Shown: positions 1 through 6,939 of the stretch, one piece after another
How positions within the stretch are numbered: the first letter of the stretch is position 1
How the letters are laid out: each line of letters starts with the position of its first letter
From: Planctomycetota bacterium
GTDB lineage: Bacteria; Planctomycetota; Planctomycetia; Gemmatales; Gemmataceae
DNA length: 11,748 nucleotides
Reading direction: 5' to 3'
NCBI GenBank assembly: GCA_018970845.1
Contig: JAGWVO010000082.1
Span: 1-11,748 of the forward strand
Notes under the pieces: generated by a model
Told to the model about the DNA's origin: nothing
Seen by the model: the letters and a program-made list of their open reading frames with translations, nothing else
Databases searched by the model: none
Position numbers and translations under genes: made by a program

Positions 1-204
1 TACAGGGCCCGTCCGGCTGGAACCAACCTGAAGGAACTCAACACGGCGCAGGCCTGGGGGGCGAAGCAGTCGCTGGCGTTCGACCTGTCGAAGGAGGACG
101 CGGCCGACGACCTCGCGTTCAATGAGGTGATCTGGAGGTCGGTGAAGGGTGCCAACAGCCCGATGCCGGCACCCGTTCGCGCGGCGTTTTTCCTGGCGAA
201 GTGA
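1..204 (+). CDS. C-terminal fragment, probable YncE/alkaline-phosphatase family protein
   Basis: The reading frame is open from the first base and stops at the TGA at 202-204, giving 67 C-terminal residues; the start lies outside the window. The fragment contains NLKELNT, a GAKQSLAFDLSKEDAADD stretch, FNEVIWRSVKG and, near the end, SPMPAPVRAAF. I recall this ending from planctomycete proteins annotated as bifunctional YncE family/alkaline phosphatase family protein: a beta-propeller followed by a phosphoesterase-like domain, usually exported. None of the catalytic part is visible, so the family call rests on the tail pattern alone. A strong terminator 50 bp downstream indicates that transcription ends here. 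A different planctomycete surface protein sharing this tail cannot be excluded. Confidence 0.45.
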   Translation, partial: YRARPAGTNLKELNTAQAWGAKQSLAFDLSKEDAADDLAFNEVIWRSVKGANSPMPAPVRAAFFLAK

Positions 205-253
205 ACCCTAAAAACCGCTTGTTCGCCCCGGCATCGTGATAGTACAGGCAAGG

Positions 254-302
254 AAACAGGCGAAGGCGCCGGGTTCAATCCCGGCGCCTTCGCCTGTTTT
301 TT
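254..302 (+). terminator. Rho-independent terminator
   Basis: A perfect 20-bp inverted repeat has arms at 254-273 and 280-299 with a 6-nt loop (TTCAAT). The core is very GC-rich (GGCGCCGGG). The 3' arm runs into six T residues at 297-302. It lies 50 bp after the stop of the upstream partial gene, the expected place for an intrinsic terminator. On the minus strand the hairpin is followed by only a short T run, so it works best for plus-strand transcripts. Confidence 0.93.
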
Positions 303-723
303 GGATTGGTTAAAAAACAAGTTCTACAAATCGATTCGGAATCATACGAGTTCGCCCTGAAGATGCGATAACGAACCAAGCTTCCGATTGGCGACTTGGA
401 TTGGTGGCTCATGCAAGACAAATGCAAATCAAAGATTCCTAACAAATCGATTGGCAATGGTGCGAAGGGGCTGAAGTGCTGCTTGATTGAGTGGGAACCC
501 CATGGCTTACGCCATGGGCACACCAAAAGTTTTCCTCGGTTCACCAACACAATCAAAAATTATCAGGTTATGTGCCACCTTGGGGTGAGCGCGGAGATGT
601 GGGCCAACTATTGGGCACCTTTTGATTTTCCTGATGCGCACTTGTTTGCGTTGTCTGCTTCGTCACTCCGCATCACCTACCTGAACATGGAATATTTGAA
701 CTGTAGATGCGCCGTTGCGTCAC
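303..723. other. AT-rich intergenic island without a convincing gene
   Basis: About 420 bp between the terminator and the stop of the minus-strand phosphatase gene is clearly richer in A and T than the rest of the window. Open frames on both strands here (minus 275-556; plus 396-791, which needs a TTG start) match nothing I recognise. The first runs through the terminator and the second into the phosphatase gene. The stretch contains a TTAC-loop palindrome (499-518) and several short repeats: TTGGATTGGT at 301-310 and 396-405, ACAAATCGATT at 326-336 and 442-452, and GATTGG four times between 304 and 454. It could be a degraded mobile element, acquired DNA, or an untranslated or regulatory region. 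No terminator for the minus-strand phosphatase is evident here. Confidence 0.5.
499..518. repeat. REP-like palindrome with TTAC loop
   Basis: The 8-bp arms CCCATGGC (499-506) and GCCATGGG (511-518) are perfectly complementary around the loop TTAC (507-510). Planctomycete genomes, as I recall, carry many copies of a dispersed hairpin with the same loop and the stem CCCGTGGC/GCCACGGG. This copy would differ by one compensated base pair (A-T for G-C), which preserves the stem. GTGGG lies just upstream at 491-495 and could correspond to the foot tetranucleotide of REP elements mobilised by RAYT (IS200-like) transposases. No transposase is visible in the window. The link to the repeat family is from memory. 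Confidence 0.5.
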
Positions 724-2430
724 TCACCGCAAATCCCCCGGCACCGGCTCGGCGGCCGGTGGTGCCGGGATCTTCAAAAATTGCGCGATGATCGCCGCGG
801 TGGCCAGGCACGAAACCTTGCCCTCGCGCTTGCCCGGCTTGATGCCCGGCCCGAACACCAAGAGCGGAACATGGGTGTCGTACTCGTAGGGCGTGCCGTG
901 CGAGGTGCCCGTCGGTATCGCCGACCCCCCGAACAGGCAGCCATACGCCGGCAGCACCAGAAGGTCTCCCGAACTCCGCGGATGGAAACTTAGCCGCGCC
1001 TGCCGCAGCAGGGCATCATCGGTGGATTCATTCGACTCAAGCTGGCCGCGCGTGAAGCATCGGCCGATGCCTTCCTGCTTGCGAAGCCACAGGGCGGCGG
1101 ATTCCCTCGCCTTGGCGATGTCGCCGAGGGCGAACGCCTTCGCGTTCAGGTACATGTTTTCATCGAGCGGGCCGACAAGCGGCTGAACCTTCTCCCCCAA
1201 AGAGAATTCCTCGCGGAGATGCGAGACGAGCCCCTGCCCGAGCTTGACGGCATCAATGCGCCTGGCGGCCTTGGCGCCCTTGGATCTGGCCACCTCAGGC
1301 AGCGGACAAACGCCATGGTCGGCGGAGAGGACCACGCCGTAGTTGTCCGGACCCACCAGCGAATCGAGTTCCTTGAAGAACCGCGAAAGCAGCGCGTCGG
1401 TGCGCAGGGTGATGTCGAGCACCTCATGGCTGTCGGGGCCCCACATGTGCCCGACCACATCGTTGGCCGAAAAGCTCACACACAACAGGTCGGGCGCATC
1501 CCTCTGGCCCAGCTTTTCTCGCCGGACGGCCTCCAGCGCGAAGTCGGCCAGCAGTTCATTGGAAAACGGGGAGTTGTAAAGGGCGCTGTAGTAAGTCTTG
1601 TCGGGCTTGCCTGAATCGGAGGGGAAGGGATGCGGGAAGGCGCGGCCCTGCTTCTTGACAATTCCCAGACCCTCGCCCACCACATCGTCCGGCCCGGCAA
1701 GCCTGTCGTAGTCGAGGTCGGCGCGGAACCGGTTCCAGGTGGTGCCGAACCACCTGTCGGCCGGCTTGGCGGCGTTGAAGGCCGCCACCCATTCGGCCAC
1801 TCGGTCGCGGTAGTAGGTGGAGGTGACGAAATCACCCGATTCGCTGTCCCACCAGTAGACGATGTTTCCGTTCAGCCCGCCGGGAAGCACGGCGCCCCGG
1901 TCCTTGAGCGAAAACGATGCGATCTTGGAGGGGCTTTGGGAATCGGGGCGGAGGGCGTCGCCGACCGTGGGCGCGCGAAGCCTTTCTGGAGAACCGGCGC
2001 CTTTCCTGATTGGCGCGGTGGTGGTTGTCGCGGGGGGCTTGGCGGCGGGCTTCGCCGGGGGAACGCGCTGGTGCCTTTCGGTGGTGGCGCAATAGACGCT
2101 CGCTCCCGTCACCGGGTCGCGCCAATCGTTGCCGATGATCCCATGCACCGACGGACTGGCCCCGGCGACAAGGCTGGCGTGCCCGGCGCCCGTGACGGTG
2201 ACGGCATAGGGGTAGTGGGCGTTGGCGTACCAGGCGCCCCGCTCCAGGAAGCGGTTCAGGCCATCGGGCCCGTAATGGGCCTTCCAGCGCTCCGGATAAT
2301 CGCCACGGAATTGGTCGAACACCAGAAGCACCGCCAGCTTGACGGGCTTTTCATGGCCCGGGGTGGGGACTTGGGCGCGGGCGATCGCCGGCAACACAAG
2401 CCCGACAAGGACGAGGAATCGCTTCAACAT
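724..2430 (-). CDS. PafA-type secreted alkaline phosphatase
   Basis: A 568-residue phosphomonoesterase of the alkaline phosphatase superfamily (type I phosphodiesterase fold), predicted to release phosphate from organic phosphate esters outside the cytoplasm. It aligns along its length with PafA of Elizabethkingia. Zn ligands are visible as D39 (FDQFR), D324 and H328 (SANDVVGH), D371-H372 (SADHG) and H511 (TGTSHG). The nucleophile is T80 (TVTGAGH). N101 (GNDW) and K176/R178 (SLKDR) complete the set that marks phosphomonoesterases. Residues 1-19 (MLKRFLVLVG onward, ending AIARA-Q) form a signal peptide. The ATG at 2428-2430 was chosen because GGAG-type SD bases lie 6 nt upstream and the signal peptide begins there; the frame is open further upstream to 2544. 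Residues 122-148 are a Pro/Ala/Thr/Lys-rich insertion not seen in PafA. The gene diverges from the cytochrome gene at 2575. Confidence 0.9.
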   Translation of the reverse strand: MLKRFLVLVGLVLPAIARAQVPTPGHEKPVKLAVLLVFDQFRGDYPERWKAHYGPDGLNRFLERGAWYANAHYPYAVTVTGAGHASLVAGASPSVHGIIGNDWRDPVTGASVYCATTERHQRVPPAKPAAKPPATTTTAPIRKGAGSPERLRAPTVGDALRPDSQSPSKIASFSLKDRGAVLPGGLNGNIVYWWDSESGDFVTSTYYRDRVAEWVAAFNAAKPADRWFGTTWNRFRADLDYDRLAGPDDVVGEGLGIVKKQGRAFPHPFPSDSGKPDKTYYSALYNSPFSNELLADFALEAVRREKLGQRDAPDLLCVSFSANDVVGHMWGPDSHEVLDITLRTDALLSRFFKELDSLVGPDNYGVVLSADHGVCPLPEVARSKGAKAARRIDAVKLGQGLVSHLREEFSLGEKVQPLVGPLDENMYLNAKAFALGDIAKARESAALWLRKQEGIGRCFTRGQLESNESTDDALLRQARLSFHPRSSGDLLVLPAYGCLFGGSAIPTGTSHGTPYEYDTHVPLLVFGPGIKPGKREGKVSCLATAAIIAQFLKIPAPPAAEPVPGDLR

Positions 2431-2436
2431 GCGTCG

Positions 2437-2441
2437 CTCCC
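2437..2441 (-). promoter_or_regulatory. Ribosome binding site deciding the phosphatase start
   Basis: On the minus strand the sequence reads GGGAG, separated by 6 nt from the ATG at 2430-2428. This supports the start that directly precedes the signal peptide over in-frame codons farther upstream, up to 2544. Confidence 0.7.
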
Positions 2442-2526
2442 GAAAGATCCTGGTTCCATCAGGATAACCATGCGGAGGGCGAAAGGGATGAAAGGATGAA
2501 GAAGGGCCGTGGTGGTGGAAAGAACC

Positions 2527-2559
2527 GGCGGAAGTTAAACTCACGGGTGAATTTCCGCC
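2527..2559. promoter_or_regulatory. Inverted repeat upstream of the cytochrome gene (possible operator or 5' UTR hairpin)
   Basis: GGCGGAA (2527-2533) and TTCCGCC (2553-2559) are perfect 7-bp arms separated by 19 nt, ending 15 nt before the ATG at 2575. The site lies in the 144-bp gap between two divergent genes, so it could be a protein-binding site or a hairpin in the leader of the plus-strand mRNA. No clear -10/-35 boxes and no clear SD for the 2575 start were found. Confidence 0.3.
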
Positions 2560-2574
2560 CCCGGGGCCCTTGCC

Positions 2575-5511
2575 ATGCCGAGACTTCCGCTAGCCCTGCT
2601 CATCATTGCGGCCATGGCGCGTTTCGGCATGGCCGCGGACTTCAACTCCCAAGCCAAGCCTGTGTTCCTGGCCCGGTGCGCGCAGTGCCATGGCGCCGGC
2701 ACGGCCAAGGCGGGTCTCAGGCTCGACTCGGCCGGCGGGGCGCTTCGTGGCGGAACGGATGGCCCCGTCATCATTCCGGGCCAGGCCGGCAAAAGTCCCA
2801 TCATCGCGCGCGTCACCAGCGACAAGCCCGGGGAAATGATGCCTCCCAAGGGACCGCGGCTTACCCCGGGTGAAATCTCCGCGCTGCGCGAGTGGATCGA
2901 TTCGGGGGCCAAGGGTGGCCGGCCGGAAGATGAACGCGACCCGCGGCTTGACCACTGGGCTTGGCAACCCGTGGCCGGCATGCCGACACCCGCGGGCAAC
3001 CCGGTCGATCATTTCATCAACGCCCGCCTCAAGGCCGCCGGCCTGTCGCCGGCCCCGAGCGCCGACAGGCGCTCCCTGATCCGCCGACTGTCGTTCGACC
3101 TTCTCGGCCTGCCTCCCTCACCCGAGGAAGTGACGGCGTTCGTGAACGACGCGGATCCTCAGGCCTTCGCCAAGCTGGTCGACCGTTACCTCGACTCGCC
3201 GCGGTACGGGGAACGGCAGGCGCGCCACTGGCTCGACATCGCCCATTACGCCGACACCCACGGCTTCGAACGCGACCAGCGCCGGGAGAACGCGTGGCGC
3301 TACCGCGACTGGGTGATCCGCGCCTTCAACGCCGACATGCCCTACGACCGCTTCCTGGCCGACCAGATCGCCGGCGACCAGTTCCGCCCGGGCGACCCCG
3401 AGGCGGTGGCGGCGACGGGATTTCTGGCCGCGGGCCCCTGGGACTTTGTCGGACAGGCGGAAACCCCCAGCCCCGTGCTCAAGCGCCAGGCCCGCGCCGA
3501 CGATCTCGACGACATGGTCACGCAGGTGATGGCGGCGGCATGCGGGGTGACCGTCAATTGCGCGCGCTGCCACGATCACAAGCTCGATCCGATATCGCAG
3601 AAAGAGTATTACGGCCTGTGGGCCGTCTTCAGCGGCGCGCGCCGGGGCGACAGGCCCCTGGATCCGAAGGGTGAGGCGCGGCGCGACGACGAGAGGAAGG
3701 CCTTGCAGGCCAAGGCCCACGAACTGCGGGCGGCGATGGCCCGCCTCGACGGCAAGGGCCTCAGCCTGGCCGATGCCGTTGGCGGGGGCGACGGGCTGGG
3801 CTCGGGAACCCGAGGCGCCGGTATCAATCCGGCGACCGGCAGGAAGTCGACCACCAAGGCCGGATTCATCAGCGGGGCCGTGGCGAACCAATACCGGGCG
3901 CTGGGCGGCCTGGTCGACGGTGTCGTCATCCCCGGGGGGGGCGATGTTCCCGTCAGTTCCACAGGCATCGTGGCCAAGTCGCTCCCCAAGACATCCGCGA
4001 ACGCCTGGGATGCCATCCGGAACGGCCCGGTCAACCAGCAAAGGTCGACATCCATCGCCGGCACCGCCTACTCGGGCCCGGGGCACGACATCCTCGGGCT
4101 GCACGCCAACGCCGCGATCACCTTCGACCTGGCCAAGGCCCGCGCGACCCTCAAGGCCGACACCCTCAGGTTCACCGCCATGGCGGGATATGGCGGCCGG
4201 CCGGGCGACAATTCCACCAAGGCCGACCTTCGCGTGCTGGCCGATGGCGTGGAAGTCGACCGGCACCTGGGCCTCAACCCGGCAAGCGGCCCTTTGGCCA
4301 TCGACATCACCCTGGGTCCCGACAAGCGGTTTCTCACGCTCGTGGCCACCGAGGGGGCCGACGGCGGCATTGGCCACGACCAGGTCTTCCTGGGTGACGC
4401 CCGCCTGCGCCCCTCCAAGACGGCCCGACCCTCGGCCGCTGAGACGGCGAACAGGCGCGAGGTTGCCGAGGCCCTGGCGGCCATCGAGCGGCAAATCTCC
4501 GCCATCGCGCCCAGCCCGATGGTATACGCCATCAACGGCGGACCTCCCGAGGCCGTGAGGGTGCTCAAGCGCGGCAACCCCGAGGCTCCCGGTGAGGAAA
4601 CGGCCCCCGGGGCGCTTTCATGCCTCAAGGGCGCCCGCCCGCTGGAGGCCACGAGCGACATGGGCGACGGGGCCAGGCGCGCGGCGCTGGCCAGGTGGAT
4701 CGCGCAGCCTGAAAACCCGCTCACCACACGGGTCATTGTCAACCGCCTCTGGCACCATCATTTCGGAGCCGGAATTGTCGGAACTCCCAGCGACTTCGGA
4801 GCCGGCGGAGGCAAGCCGAGCCATCCGGAACTGCTCGACTGGCTGGCGGGCGAGCTGGTTCGGCGGCGCTGGTCGCTCAAGGCGATGCACCGCGTCATTT
4901 GCGCCAGCGAGGCCTACCAGCGATCATCCCTGTCGCAAGATCCCAAGGCCGCCATGGCCGACGCGGGCAACCGGCTGCTCTGGAGGCAAAACCCGCGCCG
5001 GCTGGATGCCGAAAGCCTCCGCGACGCCGTCCTGGCGACAAGCGGGCAACTCGACCTCACACCCTTCGGCCCGGGATACCGAGACTTCGTCTACCAGGAG
5101 GCCTACGCCCCCATCTACCGGCACATCGATGACGACAGCCCGTCGCTGCGCAGGCGCAGCATCTACCGGTTCGTCGTGCGCACGACGCCCCAGCCGTTCC
5201 TCACCACGCTGGATTGCCCCAACCCGGCCAACCTCTCCCCCTCGCGCACGGAAACCACCACGGCGCTGCAGTCGCTGGCCCTGCTCAACAATCCGTTCAT
5301 GCTGAGGCAGGCCCGGCACTTCGCCCGGAGGCTGTCACGGGATGCGGGTGATTCAACCGACGGGCAGGTCGGGCGCGCCTTCGCCCTGGCGTTTGCCCGC
5401 GCACCGTCGCGGTCCGAACTCGACGCCGCGATGGCGCTTGTCCGGGCCCGCGACCTTCCCGAGCTTTGCCGGATGCTTCTCAACGCCAGCGAGTTCTGCC
5501 ATGTCGATTGA
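2575..5511 (+). CDS. Planctomycete cytochrome c protein: PSCyt1-DUF1549-NPCBM-like-DUF1553
   Basis: A 978-residue exported protein. Residues 1-20 are a signal peptide ending GMA-A. A PSCyt1 cytochrome c domain follows at about 24-115, with heme motif CAQCH (35-39) and a likely axial Met in GEMMPPKG (87-93). DUF1549/PSCyt2 spans about 143-355 and contains RHWLDIAHYADTHG and a second heme motif, CARCHDHKLDP (329-339). Residues 365-393 look like a helical or coiled-coil stalk. About 440-612 is an NPCBM/jelly-roll-like domain (GLHANAAITFDL, LRVLADGVEV, HDQVFLGDARL). The stalk resumes at about 616-645. DUF1553/PSD1 fills about 646-978 (VYAINGGPPEAVRVLKRG, NPLTTRVIVNRLWHHHFG, TALQSLALLNNPFM). The biochemical role is unknown; the heme and carbohydrate-binding-like parts suggest extracytoplasmic redox or polysaccharide work. 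It overlaps the DUF1501 gene by 11 bp, so the two are co-translated. No clear SD precedes the ATG. Confidence 0.93.
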   Translation: MPRLPLALLIIAAMARFGMAADFNSQAKPVFLARCAQCHGAGTAKAGLRLDSAGGALRGGTDGPVIIPGQAGKSPIIARVTSDKPGEMMPPKGPRLTPGEISALREWIDSGAKGGRPEDERDPRLDHWAWQPVAGMPTPAGNPVDHFINARLKAAGLSPAPSADRRSLIRRLSFDLLGLPPSPEEVTAFVNDADPQAFAKLVDRYLDSPRYGERQARHWLDIAHYADTHGFERDQRRENAWRYRDWVIRAFNADMPYDRFLADQIAGDQFRPGDPEAVAATGFLAAGPWDFVGQAETPSPVLKRQARADDLDDMVTQVMAAACGVTVNCARCHDHKLDPISQKEYYGLWAVFSGARRGDRPLDPKGEARRDDERKALQAKAHELRAAMARLDGKGLSLADAVGGGDGLGSGTRGAGINPATGRKSTTKAGFISGAVANQYRALGGLVDGVVIPGGGDVPVSSTGIVAKSLPKTSANAWDAIRNGPVNQQRSTSIAGTAYSGPGHDILGLHANAAITFDLAKARATLKADTLRFTAMAGYGGRPGDNSTKADLRVLADGVEVDRHLGLNPASGPLAIDITLGPDKRFLTLVATEGADGGIGHDQVFLGDARLRPSKTARPSAAETANRREVAEALAAIERQISAIAPSPMVYAINGGPPEAVRVLKRGNPEAPGEETAPGALSCLKGARPLEATSDMGDGARRAALARWIAQPENPLTTRVIVNRLWHHHFGAGIVGTPSDFGAGGGKPSHPELLDWLAGELVRRRWSLKAMHRVICASEAYQRSSLSQDPKAAMADAGNRLLWRQNPRRLDAESLRDAVLATSGQLDLTPFGPGYRDFVYQEAYAPIYRHIDDDSPSLRRRSIYRFVVRTTPQPFLTTLDCPNPANLSPSRTETTTALQSLALLNNPFMLRQARHFARRLSRDAGDSTDGQVGRAFALAFARAPSRSELDAAMALVRARDLPELCRMLLNASEFCHVD

Positions 5512-6928
5512 AAACCTTGGCCGGAGGCGCTGGCTGCGGCAGGGCGGGTGCTCGCTGGGCGCCATGGCGCTGGGCACGCTTCTGGAACGCGACGGGTTCT
5601 CCGCTTCACCCTCCGCGTTCGCTCCAAGGGCGCCCCACCACTCCCCGCGCGCCCGCGCCGTGATCGAGATCTTCTGCCCCGGCGGCATGAGCCATGTCGA
5701 CACCTTCGACCACAAGCCCGAGCTGGAAAAATCGCACGGCAAGGCGTTCGACGCCGAGCTGGGCAAGCAGACCTTCGCAGGCACGGGTGGAACCTACGCC
5801 AGGAGTTTCTGGCCCTTCCGCAGGCACGGCCGGTGCGGCAAGGCGATCAGCGACCTGTTCCCCAACCTGGCCCGGCATGTCGACGACATCGCCTTCATCC
5901 ATTCCATGAGGAACAAGTCGGCGCTCCATGGCCCCGCGATGTTCATGATGAACTCGGGCTTCATCCTTCCCGGCTTCCCGTCGATGGGCTCCTGGGTCAC
6001 CTACGGCCTGGGATGCGAGACCGACAACCTGCCGGCCTTCGTGGTCCTGCCCGACATCCGCGGCCTGCCCCCCGGCGGCGTGTTGAACTGGGGCGCCGGG
6101 TTCCTGCCGGCGGTGCACCAGGGCACGGTGGTCGAGGCCTCGGGAACCCGCGAGCCGATCGCGGACTTGTTTCCTCCGGAAAGGCAAGGCGACGAGGCGC
6201 CGGGCCGGGCGTTCCTGAGGTCGCTCAACGCCAGCCACGCGGAGGCCCGCGCCTCCGACACCCGGCTGGCCGCGCGGATGGCCAGCTACGAGCTTGCCGC
6301 CCGCCTGCAAATGAGCGCGCCGGAGGCCGTGGCGCTCGACCGGGAAACCGCCGCCACCAAGGCCATGTACGCGCTCGACGACGAGGACATCGGCCCGTTC
6401 GGCCGGCAATGCCTGCTGGCCCGCCGCCTGGTGGAGCGGGGCGTCCGCTTCGTGCAGGTGTTCTGCGGCGCCGAGAACACCCAGGCCCGCAAGGTCCGCC
6501 CCAACTGGGACTCGCACGAGGACCTGGTCCGCGACCATGGCTACTGGGGGCGGGTGCTCGACCGCGGCGCGTCGGCGCTCCTGGCCGACCTCAAGTCGCG
6601 CGGACTCCTCGACGAGACGCTGGTGCTTTGCGCCACCGAATTCGGCCGGCAGCCGTTCCTGCAGGGTGGCAACCGGGGCCGCGACCACAACCCCGGCGCC
6701 TACACCGCCTGGATGGCCGGCGGCGGCACCAAGGGCGGAACCACCCACGGTTCCAGCGACGACCTCGGCTGGCAGGCCGCCGGAAACCCGACCTATTCCT
6801 ACGACCTCCACGCCACCGCGCTTCACCTGCTCGGCATCGACCACGAGAAGCTGTCGTTCTACCACAACGGCATCATGCGCCGGCTCACCGATGTCCACGG
6901 GAAGGTCATTTCCGAAATCGTCGCCTGA
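5501..6928 (+). CDS. DUF1501 family protein with Tat-like leader
   Basis: A 475-residue protein of the DUF1501 family, which has a sulfatase/alkaline-phosphatase-like fold and no firmly assigned reaction. The N-terminus carries RRRWLRQGG (8-16) followed by a hydrophobic stretch (LGAMALGTLL), a twin-arginine-type export signal. Family motifs are IEIFCPGGMSHVDTFDHKP (55-73), ALHGPAMFMMNSGF (141-154), NWDSHEDLVRDHG (335-347), ATEFGRQPF (378-386; the family usually has EFGRTP), GRDHNP (393-398) and DLHATALHLLGIDHE (435-449). The ATG at 5501 was chosen because it opens the leader and sits 11 bp inside the end of the upstream DUF1549/DUF1553 gene, the usual tight pairing. The two products are expected to work together. 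The stop is 11 bp from the end of a convergent gene. Confidence 0.93.
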   Translation: MSIENLGRRRWLRQGGCSLGAMALGTLLERDGFSASPSAFAPRAPHHSPRARAVIEIFCPGGMSHVDTFDHKPELEKSHGKAFDAELGKQTFAGTGGTYARSFWPFRRHGRCGKAISDLFPNLARHVDDIAFIHSMRNKSALHGPAMFMMNSGFILPGFPSMGSWVTYGLGCETDNLPAFVVLPDIRGLPPGGVLNWGAGFLPAVHQGTVVEASGTREPIADLFPPERQGDEAPGRAFLRSLNASHAEARASDTRLAARMASYELAARLQMSAPEAVALDRETAATKAMYALDDEDIGPFGRQCLLARRLVERGVRFVQVFCGAENTQARKVRPNWDSHEDLVRDHGYWGRVLDRGASALLADLKSRGLLDETLVLCATEFGRQPFLQGGNRGRDHNPGAYTAWMAGGGTKGGTTHGSSDDLGWQAAGNPTYSYDLHATALHLLGIDHEKLSFYHNGIMRRLTDVHGKVISEIVA

Positions 6929-6939
6929 CTCCGGCGTTG

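Noticed and set aside
260..292. tRNA-like T-arm (GGGTTCAATCCC) near the end of the first gene
   Set aside because: In tRNA register only two T-stem pairs form before a G-G mismatch. The bases fit instead a perfect 20-bp terminator hairpin with a T run, and no anticodon or D arm is present.
275..556. Minus-strand open frame of 93 codons
   Set aside because: Its end is made of the terminator hairpin, it has no recognisable domain, and its composition gives no coding signal.
396..791. Plus-strand open frame of 131 codons in the AT-rich island
   Set aside because: Needs a TTG start, has no SD, resembles no known family, and runs into the 3' end of the well-supported phosphatase gene on the other strand.
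3118..4494. Long minus-strand open frame (458 codons) opposite the cytochrome gene
   Set aside because: A GC-rich shadow: the plus strand carries clear DUF1549, heme and NPCBM-like motifs, while this frame shows none.
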